Shown one piece after another: positions 33,464 through 45,229 of a stretch of DNA of 64,000 nucleotides. Where the stretch lies: the NCBI GenBank assembly GCA_030180135.1, contig CM058233.1:100214994-100278993 (forward strand). Direction: 5' to 3'. Position numbers and translations under genes: made by a program. The stretch's first letter is position 1. Each line of letters begins with the position of its first letter. This DNA is from Orychophragmus violaceus. Lineage: Eukaryota; Streptophyta; Magnoliopsida; Brassicales; Brassicaceae. The notes beneath the pieces were generated by a model, which worked only from the letters and a program-made list of their open reading frames with translations, did no database searches and was not told where the DNA came from.

Positions 33464-35388
33464 TCCTATATATAATAAGAGAAGGGGGCTCTCTCAAGCT
33501 GTCACATCAGCCCCTCTTTGATTGGCCATTTTAATCAAAATTTTTCACATCATCATTAAACTAAAACAATTAAACTATCTAAAGTAATATTATTTAATGT
33601 AATTAAATAAAACTGTTAAAACATAAATTCAAAATTTAAATTTAATTTATAATCTCATAAATATATAAATATTATCTATTAAAATTTTTATATATATTCC
33701 ATATTTTTATATAATAAACAAACAAATTAAATAAATCTCAATAAAATGAAATAAAGAATTATAAAACTAAAAGTAAAAATAGTATTATTAAAAATTTACA
33801 ATAATTGAAAACTATAAGCAAAAACATAAAATATAAATAATAGAAATAGTTATTATTAAGGAAAGAAAGAAAATATGATAAAAATGAGATACAATGATAA
33901 TAAAAAATTATACAAAATATTAAAATATAGAAATAATTATATTTAGAATAGAAAGAAAATGTTACAAAATGAGATAAAATGATTATAAAAAATATAAGAA
34001 CACATGAAAAATAAAGTCTAAGATATATATATATATATATATAGTTAAAATGATAACTAAAAATATTAAAATATTATGAATGAAAAGTAAAAATTTAAGA
34101 GTTTGATGAATGAAAATGTATAAAAACAAGTATATATATATTAAAATAGTTTATAAAAAGCTCACTAAAACTTGATAACTAAAAATATTTATTCATAAAA
34201 CAAATTAAAATAATAATCGTATGTTAGCGCATATTCTCTATTATAAATCATTATATTTATAAAAAAAGAAATAAAAAGATACAAGTTCGTAAATTTAAGC
34301 AAAATCCACGCATATTATTTAATGTAATATCTCTCAAGCTGACACATCAGCCCCCCTTGATTGGTCAATTTTAAACAACATTTTCCACATCATCATTAAG
34401 CTAAAAAAATATACTATTTAATGTAATATTATTTAATTTAAATATAATTAATTTAAATTATTGAAAGATAAATTTTAAAATTTAATTTAAATTTAGAATC
34501 TCATAAATATATAAATATTATATATTATAATACATCCTCTATATTTTATGCAATAAATAAACAATAATAAATAAATCTCAATAAAAGTAAGATATCAAAT
34601 TATAAAATTAAAAATAAAGATAACATTATTAAAAATTTACAATAATTGAAAATTAGAAGTAAGGAACCATAGAACAAAAATATAAATAACAAAATATTAA
34701 TTATTACAAATAGAATGAAAGTATTATAAATATCAGATACAATGACAATAAAAATTATACAAAATATAAGAAAATAAGAAATCAAATAAAATCAATGAAA
34801 ATATATTAAAATTAAATAAATCTAAAATAATAAACTAAAATATCAAAATATTGAATTATCATTAAGAATCGAAAGAAAATATTCCAAAATAAGATAAAAT
34901 GATAGTAAAATAATAAACTAAATTATAAAAATATAAGAACATAGGAAAGAAAATCAAATCAATCATTGATATATATATAAAATTAACAAAATTTAAAATC
35001 ATAACTAAAAATATTAAATTATTATAAACGAAAACTAAAAATGTTTGACGAATGAAAATGTATAAAGAACAAGTCTATCTATTTACAAAGTTTATAGTAA
35101 ATAAAAGGATGATAAAAAGATTGAAGGAAATAAAAATTTATAAAAATCTCATTAAAAATTGATAATTAAAAATTGATAACTAAAAATATTTATTTATAAA
35201 ACAAATAATTAATTATTATATATTAGCGTATATTCTCTCCTAAAAATATTATAATCATTAAAAAACTCCAAAATTGTAAATTAAAAACATATAAAAATAT
35301 TGATACTCAAAATAAATATTATAATATATGATATATCTAAAATTTTAAAAAAAATATGTATAAAAAATTTGCGTGGATTCTCTCCTAG
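33464..35388 (+). mobile_element. AT-rich Helitron-like dimer, 1.9 kb
   Basis: Starts TCCTATATATAATAAGAG after A and ends CTCTCCTAG before T. It holds two diverged copies of one unit: CTCTCAAGCTGTCACATCAG at 33,490 and CTCTCAAGCTGACACATCAG at 34,331, each followed by the CATCATCATTAA and AATATTATTTAAT blocks. No coding capacity and no strong 3' hairpin, so the class is less sure than for its neighbour. Confidence 0.5.
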
Positions 35389-35389
35389 T

Positions 35390-37640
35390 ATGTATAAAAA
35401 ATGATATCATCGTACTAATATGATTCTCACTCTTGCATCCAATTAAAGATCGCAATATTGCAACTTTAACTGAAACGTTTCCTCAGAAGGATAATATAGA
35501 AATAACTATTGCTTCAGAATCAGATACGTTTATTCGTTACTACTTTTTATCCCTTGGGGCTTATAAGGGCCCATTTATTTGTGTCAGTTCGTCAAAGTTT
35601 TTTTTTTGTTTTGGAGTATTTCAATTTTCAAGTTTAATGGCCCATCCCGCACATTAGGCAACAAACATGTTATAAATAAGAAAAATAAAAGTAAAAATGA
35701 ATTTTCTCCTAACCTACAAAACATTAAGTCTGTGAAGTTCAAACAATTGAAGATAGTGTATACATCACTACTGACATTTCTTCGAAATCGTGGGCAAAAT
35801 TAAACATGTGATCCTTGACTAATTTCTCATAACAATGCTCCACTTTAAAATCTACAATCTTTCTGTTTTTATTGGTCACAATTTCTTTACCATCACAATG
35901 TTTTCATAAATAATGCACACTGAAGGTGAGTCAAATTATTTTAAGCCTATAATATTGAAAAAGACAACACTTTGATATTGAGATATGTATAAATTATTTC
36001 GCATAACGGTGCTCTACTTTGACATTGAAAAATGGATGGTACTTGGCTTTCTCATGAAACCTGACATGAGCAAAATTATAAAATTACGAGTCACTTCTAA
36101 GAGGTTAGAGAAACACTTAAACCACTATATCAATTTTTTTTTTATTACTTGATGTCCTTAAACTTATTATAAAATTTAGCGTTTGAAGGCTTTGCTTAAT
36201 GATGGCAGTTTCGCTAACTGTACAAAGAAAAGATGGAATAAATACACACTCACTTGAACATCGTGTTGATCACACCAAAAGTGAAGTTAAAGTGCTGGAG
36301 ATGCATCACTTTCACATAAGAAGAACTTCCCTTGAAGAAGACAATAGGAACAAAAAATGGCTAGGTTTGTCCTAATTTCTCTGCAAGACGTTAATTCTGT
36401 TTTTGATATGTAAGAGTTAGGATCACACAATGCATAATTCTAATCCTAGTTAACTTCTAAATCGAGAAATTGGTAACTAGTCATTACTATTAATTAATTT
36501 AACAGCTCATTGGTTTCAGTGGGAAGTAGTCGCCTCAATTTCAGCAGAACCTGACGCAATTTTGCGATCATGACTCAATTTGTATTTGTCCATTTTCTTT
36601 TTTTAACTAAAAGATATTCCCTTGTTTAGTTTTTTTTGTAACAAAATTTTCCTATTTAGTTGAATTCTCAATTCAAACGCATCTTCTTTTCTTTGGTTTT
36701 ACACTACAATGTATCGTTTAATTTAGTTATATAGTGTTTACGAAAATTAGTATTATTTTAGTTTAATAGATGTGTGTTAAAATTAAATATATAAATTTAA
36801 AATTGTAAATAATATGCATGAGCGTTTGGGTATCCGTTCGATTTGGTTCAAAATTTTGGATTTTGGGGTCTAAGATATAAAACATGTTCGAGTATTTAGA
36901 ATTTCGCTCGGTTTTGGTTCGGTTCCATTCGGATTCGATTCTAGATATTTAAAAAATCATAAGATCAAATAAAATTTGGTTACGTTTGAATAAATAAATT
37001 GATGAATTTTGACAAATATAACAAGAACTTGTATATATTTCGCTTATTTTGGTATTTCAATTACTTCGGTTTAAAAATAACCAATATATTTGAGTTTATA
37101 GTTGTGATTTTGAAAAATTCGGTTATATCAAATCTAAATATAACTAATATTTGGATAATATAATTATAATTCATATATTTCGGATATTCATTCGATTTTC
37201 TATTTTTCTAATAAAAGAGATTTGAATATGTTCAGATATTTTGTCCATTCAGGTCTAGGTTTAGTTTTTTGTTAGAATTCGGTTTGGTTCTTTTGTTTGA
37301 GGTATTTTGCTTATACCTAGTAAATAATATAAAAATCATCGAAAGTAACCAATAACAATTAAGGAAAAAAGTAAAAGTTATGTATAATTATTTGTTTTTC
37401 TCTTCTTGTTAACCACTGATTAATATGCATTCATTAAATAAGCAGAGGCTAGTCACAAGAAACTAAAGATATGAATAAAAAGGAAAAAAACAAGCAGTTA
37501 ACAAACAAAGTCAATAACATTTCAAGGCTGTTAGTTCTATTATCATGCAAAGTGCTTAGGTGTGACAACATCACGCGTTACTTTTTGCACCCACACACTC
37601 AAACCCTAATACGCAAATGAGTGTTTCTGGCCAAATGTTT
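35390..37640. other. intergenic region upstream of delta-VPE
   Basis: No gene recognised. A stretch at about 36,830-37,330 is rich in TTCGGTTTGGTTCGG words, a common degenerate crucifer intergenic repeat. The last few hundred bases before 37,640 should hold the delta-VPE promoter. Confidence 0.5.
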
Positions 37641-37643
37641 TTG

Positions 37644-37653
37644 CTATATAAAC
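37644..37653 (+). promoter_or_regulatory. TATA box of delta-VPE
   Basis: CTATATAAAC lies 91-100 bp before the ATG at 37,744, a sensible core-promoter position giving a leader of about 60 nt. Confidence 0.65.
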
Positions 37654-37743
37654 GAGCTATATACTACGGAATTAGTATCACAATCAGATTCAAGAACATT
37701 CGTAGAGAGGAAAATACAGTTGTTTAGAAGTGTTTTTCAGACA

Positions 37744-39728
37744 ATGTCTTCTCTTGCTCGCTTTCAACTTGTTGTTTTTCTTTATGCTCTTCTTGTTTTC
37801 TCAGCGAGTTCTAGCAAAACCCAACTGTCTCATGAAGTAAAAGGTACACGATGGGCTGTTCTAGTTGCTGGATCAAGCGACTATATTAACTACAGGCATC
37901 AGGTTTTTTATCAAAGTTTTTAACTATAAGAAGGAAAAAGTGGTCCTAAAGAGATTCTATGTGAACTAAATTCTACCGTTGTTTTGCTTCTCAGGCTGAC
38001 ATATGCCATGCCTATCAGATACTGCGAAAAGGTGGTCTAAAAGATGAAAACATTATTGTGTTTATGTATGATGATATTGCCTTTCACTCGGAAAATCCCA
38101 GGCCTGGAGTTATCATTAATAGACCCGATGGAGAGGATGTTTATGAAGGAGTTCCTAAGGTTCTTATCTTTTTAATTTATATGCTTATGATTAATGAATC
38201 TACATGTATAAAATTTGTTGGTCTTTTGGTTAAATATATAGGACTACACTGGAGAAGCTGTTAATGTGAAGAACTTCTTCAATGTGTTACTTGGAAACGA
38301 AAGTGGCATCACAGGAGGAAGTGGCAAAGTTGTGAAAAGTAGTCCTAATGATAATATCTTCATCTATTATGCTGACCATGGAGCTCCTGGCTTCCTATGT
38401 ATTTTTTTTACCATCAATTTATATCTATACTTTTTAAAATGTTTCTCATGATACTAATCCGCGATCTTTCTTGATGTTTATAATTCTCAGCGATGCCCGA
38501 TGGTGATGATCTCAATGCAAAAGATTTCATCAAAGTCTTGGAGAATATGCATAAACTAAAAAGATACAAGAAGATGGTATACTAATAACTCAAATCATTC
38601 ATTATCATCTCTCTCTATGTGTTCTGTTCTAGAATCTTTTTTTGTGATATGTTAGGTGATTTATGTTGAAGCATGTGAATCTGGAAGTATGTTTGAAGGG
38701 CTATTAAAGAAGAATCTCAATATATTCGCAGTGACTGCTGCTAATGCAACAGAGAACAGTTATGGAGTTTACTGTCCTGGTTTCAACCCTCCTCCTCCTG
38801 AATACTATGATATTTGTCTCGGCGATGTATTTAGCGTCTCTTGGCTTGAGGACAGGTACTTCAAATCTTTATGGACAATCGAATGATTTGATTGTTTGTT
38901 CTTCAAGACATTAAGAATCACTTTCTGTCCAAAAATGTTTCTCTGTTTTGTCATTTTGGGGACAGCGATCTTCATGACATGAGCAAAGAGACTTTGGAGA
39001 AGCAATACCAAGTTGTAAAGAGAAGAACAGCATTGGGTTTAAAACCGGGGATGAGTTCTCATGTCTGCCGTTTCGGATCAGAGGAGCTTCTTAAAGACTA
39101 TCTCGTCTCTTACATTGGAACCAATCCTGAATACGCAAACTTCACTCTCTCTGCCTCACAAATCTCTAACTTAAGCATGGTCAATTCGCGCGATATCCCT
39201 CTCTTATATCTCCAGAAAAAGGTGCAGTCTGATCTTTCAAGATTCAAAAATAAACAAAAGAGGTGTCTGTTTATTGATTTTTCACTATTTATCTCTCAGA
39301 TTCAAAAGTATCCGATGGAGTCACCTGAAAGACAAGAAGCTCAGAAGAAGCTGTTTGACGAAATGAATCATAGGAAACAAATCGATCAGAACATTATAGA
39401 GATTCTGAGACTTTCGCTTAAAGAAACCAATGTTTTAAATCTCTTAACTTCCACGAGAATAACAGGACAACCTCTTGTAGATGATTGGGATTGCTTCAAG
39501 ACTCTGGTAACAACATCTTCTCAAACCTTGTTACTTGTGTTCTACGTAACAACCATTGAGCAAGTATATATTGATAAAACATTGCAGGTTAATAGTTTCA
39601 AGAATCACTGCGGAGCAAAGATGGATTACGGTATGAAGTATACAGGTGCACTTGCCAATATCTGCAATATGGGAGTGGATGTGCAGCAAACTGTTTCAGC
39701 TATTGAACAAGCTTGTTCCATTAAATGA
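37744..39728 (+). CDS. DELTA-VPE: delta-type vacuolar processing enzyme (legumain)
   Basis: Vacuolar cysteine protease (C13 legumain, caspase-1-like) cleaving after Asn/Asp. Exons: 37744-37902, 37995-38159, 38242-38398, 38491-38576, 38656-38855, 38966-39221, 39300-39506, 39588-39728. They join in frame to 456 residues, all introns GT/AG. A signal peptide (ARFQLVVFLYALLVFSASS) is followed by the peptidase start GTRWAVLVAGSSDYINYRHQ. Catalytic His is about residue 154 (YADHGAPG) and Cys about 196 (YVEACESGS), 42 apart as in the family. The C-terminal prodomain is present (VDDWDCFKTLVNSFKNHCGA .. QTVSAIEQACSIK). It reads closest to Arabidopsis delta-VPE (At3g20210, about 466 aa), which acts in seed-coat cell death. 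It seems intact. Confidence 0.94.
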
Positions 39729-40030
39729 TTTGCAAAAAAAAACATATCTATGCAAAAATAATGTGATCGACTTAGAAATATGAAAGTTATTGCGTAACAT
39801 TTGATGTGTGGAGATGGTTGGTGCCTATTTATACTTTAAAAAATTTAGTTGATAACACGATAGTCTTGGTCTTAATTTGTGAATTGGATTCACCGAATAA
39901 TAACCTCGTACCAACTGTAGGGTACGGTACGGACGGCTGTACTTGGGTTGGTGCCAATTATAGTCTTCTTACATACCTTGTTAACCAAGAAAAGAAAAGA
40001 CATTAAAGGCAGACAGATCATTAAAACGAA

Positions 40031-40039
40031 TAAAAAGAA
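40031..40039. repeat. Pack-MULE 9-bp target duplication, left
   Basis: TAAAAAGAA, repeated exactly at 41,303-41,311 on the other side of the element. Nine base pairs is the Mutator-superfamily signature. Confidence 0.93.
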
Positions 40040-41302
40040 GGGTTTTCTGCAAAAAAAACCCTTCAAGTGGACAGATATTTCGGATTAACCCTTCACCCCA
40101 ATTAAATGCAGGTCAACCCTCAACGTCACGGTCAAACCGCTATATAGGACGTACGTGTATCGATGACGTGGCACCGTTTAATAAACTAACAGACCCCAAA
40201 ACGGCGTCGTTTTGAGTCCGATTTAAAACTACACAATTTTGAACTTATTGTTGTTTTTGGGTTCGAAAACAGCATGTTTTTGGGTTCGAAAACAGCATGT
40301 AGTTGGTCTATCTCTATACAATTTGGGGAAAATTAGAATTAGGGTTAAGTTGTGAAATGGGATCGTGAAATGGCTAGGGATAGAGCGATTCACTGAAAAT
40401 TCTTTAGCTTGAAGAACTCGTAAGCAAAGAAAGAAACTTTCAATGTATGAGTTACCTGATCAGGGCCATGGTAAGTGACTTCACCACCACGCTCAGTTCG
40501 ATACACATCGAAAGGAGCATTCTTTATGTCGAAATTGGGATAATCCTCTGAACTACCAGTTGGTCCAGTTCCCATTATGTAAACAGGAGAGTGTTGCAAT
40601 AAAATCACAGTATCTGGGCAGTCTTCGTTTCTGTAAATCAATGACTTTTTCTCCTCGATAATGCTTTTCTGCCATGTCCAAGCTTTCTTATATGGAACCA
40701 ACTGGTCGTGGAGATCAAAACACTAACACCTGACAAAAGGTTTTATAGATTGATGATGATTGCACTCAATGTGTTTGTGAAAATGCCTCAAAGAGAGAAA
40801 AAGGTGAGTTAAGAAGAAGAATTGTAATTCACGATTAGATTTTTGTTTTCGTTATCAGGGAATTAAATTGATCGGTTTAAGCTAGGAGGAACAAGAAGAA
40901 TTGTTAAAAAAAAAAAAAAAATAGATAGAGGAAGAAGACGACGACATGGTGACAGCAGTGATCTTCTGCTTCTCACACCATTGATAAGTCAACCAATGAA
41001 TGAGAGCCACGGTTATTTTCACCCACCAATGTAATAAAATAGTTACATGTCGGTAGACCAACACTACGTGCTGTTTTCAAGCCCAAAAACAACAATAAGT
41101 TTGAAAATGTGTAGTTTTAAACCGGACTCAAAACGACGCCGTTTTGGGTTCTGTTAGTTTATTAAACGGTGCCACGTCATCGATACACGGACGTCCTATA
41201 TAGCGGTTTGACCGTGACGTTGAGGGTTGACCTGCATTTAATTGGGGTGAAGGGTTAATCCGAAATATATGTCCACCTGAAGGGTTTTTTTGCAGAAAAC
41301 CC
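40040..41302. mobile_element. Pack-MULE with about 250-bp terminal inverted repeats
   Basis: A 1,263-bp element. Left TIR 40,040 to about 40,308 and right TIR about 41,056-41,302 begin GGGTTTTCTGCAAAAAAA and are roughly 95% alike by hand alignment; the left carries one extra 23-bp internal duplication (TTTTTGGGTTCGAAAACAGC). A perfect 9-bp target duplication flanks it. Instead of transposase, the interior holds a piece of a LipB-type gene. It sits between delta-VPE and the SAUR, ending about 140 bp upstream of the SAUR TATA box. Confidence 0.95.
40456..40731 (-). pseudogene. captured octanoyl/lipoyltransferase exon (LIP2-like)
   Basis: Encodes CFDLHDQLVPYKKAWTWQKS.., CPDTVILLQHSPVYIMGTG and FDVYRTERGGEVTYHGPDQ, the N-terminal half of a plant plastid-type lipoate-protein ligase B. 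LipB moves octanoyl groups to lipoyl domains. The exon stops at an original splice donor (CAG|GTAACT at 40,456/40,455), so genomic DNA with intron was captured. A TAG at 40,723-40,725 sits where the family has Glu in the C-E-C-F-D-L motif. The catalytic Cys/Lys half is absent. Not a functional enzyme. Confidence 0.9.
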
Positions 41303-41442
41303 TAAAAAGAATAAGAAGCAAGAACAACTAGGGTTTCTATAGCCTAGCTTGTTTTTTATTTTTCTATGAAGATAACAACTTTAAGAAGACATTTACAGTT
41401 ATCTATGATCTATCGAATACAAAGTCCCTTGACTTTGCTACA

Positions 41443-41450
41443 TATATAAA
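41443..41450 (+). promoter_or_regulatory. TATA box of the SAUR gene
   Basis: TATATAAA lies 124-131 bp upstream of the SAUR ATG and only about 140 bp downstream of the Pack-MULE end. Confidence 0.55.
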
Positions 41451-41573
41451 TGAATCTTTTTCGAACTTTTCTCAATACACAATTTCCTGTTTGATTTTGC
41501 TATCTTTTGAATCTTTCTTTTCTAACTTGAAGTTCTTGTGATTATATATATATATATATATATTTTCAACAAA

Positions 41574-41897
41574 ATGATTTCGCTAAATTTCATCGTACGC
41601 CTGAAAAAACATGACAGCAGACGAAACAGAAGATCCAAAACTAACATGAAGGATCGTCTTTTCTCCGGGGAATTCTCAGACGGTAGCAGACAAGCCAGAG
41701 ATCAAAACGGTGTCCCGAGAGGGCATCTTGCGATCTACGTGGGCCGTGATGAGATGCAGAGGTTCGTGATACCGACCAAGTATCTAGAGTATCCTGAGTT
41801 TAGGGTTTTGATGGATGAAGTAGCGGACCAGTTTGGGTATGAACATGAAGGAGGGATTCATATTCCTTGCGAGGAAGCGTTTTTGAAGAGATTTTGA
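41574..41897 (+). CDS. SAUR47: SAUR family auxin-responsive protein
   Basis: A 107-residue intronless small auxin-up RNA protein. The core VPRGHLAIYVGRDEMQRFVIPTKYLEYPEFRVLMDEVADQFGYEHEGGIHIPCEEAFLKRF is the SAUR domain; the N-terminus is basic (RLKKHDSRRNRRSK). SAURs bind and inhibit PP2C.D phosphatases to promote cell expansion. I chose the ATG at 41,574 because the in-frame upstream extension to 41,538 is only an AT microsatellite (IYIYIYI). The symbol rests on adjacency to delta-VPE, since I remember a SAUR (At3g20220) next to At3g20210; the family call is sure, the exact paralog less so. Confidence 0.88.
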   Translation: MISLNFIVRLKKHDSRRNRRSKTNMKDRLFSGEFSDGSRQARDQNGVPRGHLAIYVGRDEMQRFVIPTKYLEYPEFRVLMDEVADQFGYEHEGGIHIPCEEAFLKRF

Positions 41898-41984
41898 TTA
41901 GATACATGTCTTGTGACAAGAAGAAATAAGTGTATAGACAATATTGTTATATAACCATCTTTTAATTTGCCATTTCATTGAACA

Positions 41985-42113
41985 CCGGACACCATGTGAG
42001 AAACTGTGTGTTCTTGCAACCATTTTCGTGGCAATATTGTCTTTTTCGTGTCTTTTCATAGCCACAGAAAATTTGTGGTTGTTTTGTGGCTATACGAATA
42101 ATTTAAACTAGTG
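41985..42113. mobile_element. possible CACTA-type terminus
   Basis: The right end read inversely is CACTAGTTTAAATTATTCG, and inside it the words GCCACAAA/TTTGTGGC and GTGGCAAT repeat in both orientations, as in CACTA subterminal regions. No partner end found. Low confidence. Confidence 0.3.
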
Positions 42114-42690
42114 CTTCTATGGAAATTTACTCACCACCACCGCACCACCAAAACTTCAGATCCACCAAGACTGCAAGCACCAAAGATATGCAGGTCGAGA
42201 ACCGCTGAGAGGAAGCCACATAGAGGGGAAGAAAGACCACCGCTTTAGATCTCATCCTCACAAAACTGCCGAGGAAAAACCAACCCACCAACCACCGCAA
42301 CCACTATGCAACACCACCAGAATTTTAGGGACAACACTCAATTGCTGAAAAAGGAAATCAACACCATACTGAAGAGCCGAGGCCTTGCTAAAGAAATGGG
42401 ATCCGCTGCGGCAGAAAGCCAACGGTGAAAAAGGCAAGAGATTTTTTAGGGCGCACCTTTAGGAGAAAGGTGGAAGAAAATTATGAGGCAACGATTGTGC
42501 GATATATCCAATTTGATATTGTTATTACCACATATTCACATATATTTTTTTGGAGTAATTTGGCGCTATGACACTTCTTGAGTCGGTTATTATAGGTCTG
42601 ACTCATTTTGGCGGTGTCATGAAGCACGTGACACTTCCAGTGTGGCAAAATCGCCTTTCCCCCTATCAAGCCACATCGGCGAAATGTGTG
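42114..42690. other. unassigned repeat-like DNA
   Basis: 42,120-42,480 is CCACC-rich, unlike its AT-rich surroundings, and resembles a transposon leader read on the minus strand. No domain or ends could be defined. Confidence 0.35.
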
Positions 42691-42694
42691 CGCG

Positions 42695-43812
42695 TTGATA
42701 GGCTCAGAGTTATCATATTCTACTGCAAGTGCACAGTTATGCAATGTAGTACTTAGGGTTTTGAATCCACAAGGACTCACGGCTCACACGATAGATTATG
42801 AGTAAGCAAATTAAGCTAAGCGAAGCAGATTGTAAAGCAGTAAATAAGACAGCAAGTAAACGAATGAAGTGAGGTGAATGTAAGCAATTAATGAAGCGTC
42901 AGGTTTCGGGAGGTTCTCAGGATATCAGAAAATTAGATAACAGACAATCAGGATTCAATCTATTAGCGTTGTTGAACTAGAATCACAGAAGTATAACTAA
43001 CCAGCTCTCGCTGCGATAATTATCTATGTCTAACAACCTAGCAAGCCAACTCTCGTTGTGAATCCTAGAGTTCTAAACATGCATTAATTCCGAGTTCGTT
43101 TGTTCACAACTTCTCTAAACCAAATCTCTTTGCGAATAGATAAATTTCTCACCTAAATCCTTTCTAGCTAATTAACCAACTCTCGTTGTGTAAATCAGCA
43201 TAATATCAATAATCTAAATGGCCAGTCCAGATTAAGCGTTAAGAACAATTTAGATGAAGAACTAGATAATGAATCCAAATTAATCAGTTATTCTAACATC
43301 CCTTCAAATCCCTAATGAGAATTCTCTAACCTAACAAGAGATCACTCAGACATAGTAAACATAACAGAAAACATAGTCAAAATAGATATCATATATGAAT
43401 CAAAAAGAGTAGGAACAGAAGTTCGAAATCTTCTCTCTCTCGAGAACAAGAACAGACCCAAATCTCCTAATCTCTGATAAAACAAAGCTTAGCCTAAACA
43501 ATGGCTGAAAAACCTAATTAAAAGCTAAAACACGATTTGGGTCACTTTGTAATTATGAGAAACTTTTGGGCTAATTTGCAGATTCTTCAAAGTCTTCATT
43601 AACCGGCCAAAACCTTCCACCCGCGATACGTGTCGACCAACACCTGAGTGGTGTCGATCGACACCAAATCCAGACGATCATATCAACTCTTCTGCAATCG
43701 CATGAATGCTCTATAAAGCTCCAGAATGCGCCATAATGTCCAAGTCAGCTCCAAACGTGATAAAACCTGTAAAGTACCTGAAAGGACTCGAAAGACTCTA
43801 TAGAAGACTCGA
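42695..43812. repeat. unclassified retroelement-like sequence, left part
   Basis: Non-coding DNA with a recurring CAACTCTCGTTGTG-type motif (about 43,003, 43,049, 43,174, with a weaker one near 43,122) and, near 43,630-43,665, the TGTCGATCGACACC-type word common in crucifer retroelements. It stops at the TTA flanking the next element and seems to resume at 45,349 (CTCCCCCACACTTAGC). Perhaps an LTR or untranslated part of a Gypsy-type element; no ORF is present. Confidence 0.4.
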
Positions 43813-43962
43813 TTAGAGCATGTACATTGATGAACCTCATCTTGGGGTTCTTAAGAAATTTTTAATAGTTTTTTAATTGGTTTTAAATAGTTAAGAACTC
43901 TACTTTTTTTTGCTCATCCATTGATAAACCTTTAAGTGGGGTTCTTAACAAGTGTTTGTTAC

Positions 43963-44585
43963 CTGCAAATAGTAGGCGTGCTCCCAAACATCTATACCCA
44001 CCATAGGAACCAAGCTTCCTCCTTTTATCATAAGTGAATCTTGAGATCAAAGAGAGATTGTTCTTTAAATCCATCTAAACCACATATTTAAGGAATATAA
44101 AGATCGCCGGAAAATCTAAAATCTTTCAAACAAATCGATATCATGGATGTGTATTGTGTACCTGATTGGCGGTTGTGTCAACCACAAGCTTCTTAAGCTC
44201 TTTATCTAAACCGAGCCACTGAATCAATCAAAGAGAAGACAAACTGAGTCAATGACCATGATTATAAGTATTGCAACAAAACCAACAATGTGACCGGATG
44301 ACATGAAAAGGTGAATCTAGAATACTAACCACCCATCCTGAGCCTTGTAAAGCAGCCCCTTCAGCACTCATCTTTTTCACCAAACCTTCGAGGGAGCCAA
44401 AGTGAGTGTCAATAGCGCTGCCAAGAGATCCCTTTGGTGGCTCTCCACCACCTTCATGTTATATATTTAAACACACACCATTAAGCACAGAACAATTAAA
44501 TGGAAGACATTTGAAAGAAACTCTTAACACAAGCTCACCTTGATAGGAGCAAGGTTCTTCTAGAAAATCTAATGGTTCACATGAT
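43963..44585 (-). pseudogene. captured Mn superoxide dismutase fragment, 4 exons
   Basis: Minus-strand exons in native order: 44,585-44,539 (HVNH-stop-IF-stop-KNLAPIK), about 44,455-44,330 (GGGEPPKGSLGSAID.. to QGSGWV), 44,218-44,162 (WLGLDKELKKLVVDTTANQ) and 44,039-43,963 (LMIKGGSLVPMVG then IDVWEHAYYLQ). Most keep GT/AG borders, so genomic DNA was captured. This is the middle to C-terminal part of mitochondrial MnSOD, including the DVWEH metal-ligand motif. Two in-frame TAG codons replace the Ser and Trp of HVNHSIFW, and both ends of the gene are missing. Confidence 0.9.
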
Positions 44586-44950
44586 CTGCACATTAGTACC
44601 CAAAAAAACCATTTATTCCTCAACTGTTGGATGAAGGAGCCACAGAACTGGCAAACATCTGCGTATGTCATATGGTTCGGGACCCCAAGAACGCAAACAA
44701 GAGGGTTCCTAATAGAGTAAATAGGAACCGGTATAGTTCTAATGTAAACCGGTCCTATATAATCTGACTATATAAACTGACTATATAAACTGAATATATA
44801 TTCTACAAGCTTATTAACTGAAAATTTTGTCTTCTTCCTGAGTCTCGTTGTTCTCTATCAGTTCCTCCCAATCTAATAGACAATAAAATGATTCCAGATT
44901 CAGATAAATTGATGCAATCAAATGAAAGAATAAAGTGACCCAAGGCATAT

Positions 44951-45229
44951 TTGAATGATAAAGGAAGAAATATTACAGGGAGATTCGAGGAGGAAGAAGA
45001 CGACGATGACGAAACGGCATCGTGGGAAAATAGGTGCATCACGCCGCGAGTCTCCCCGATTCTAGGATTTCCAGATGAAAATGAATTGTCTGAGTCATAT
45101 CGGAGAGAGTTGATTCACCGGAAACACTTGCCAACGGTGGAACGACCGATTCTTCTCCGATCGGCTAGAGGCTTTCAACCGGAAAAAAGCCAATCGGTAT
45201 GTGACACGTGGTTAAGAAACGGGTCCTAA
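44951..45229 (+). other. unidentified open frame inside the PIF element
   Basis: 92 codons, acidic near the start (EEEEDDDDE), then ITPRVSPILGFPDENELSESYRR and PTVERPILLRSARG. Composition is more gene-like than the surroundings. It may be a second captured exon from another host gene; I do not recognise the source. It has no MnSOD content. Confidence 0.3.

Noticed and set aside
40882..41064. 60-codon ORF inside the Pack-MULE
   Set aside because: Built on a poly-A run and GAAGAAGACGACGAC tract; not related to the captured LipB exon.
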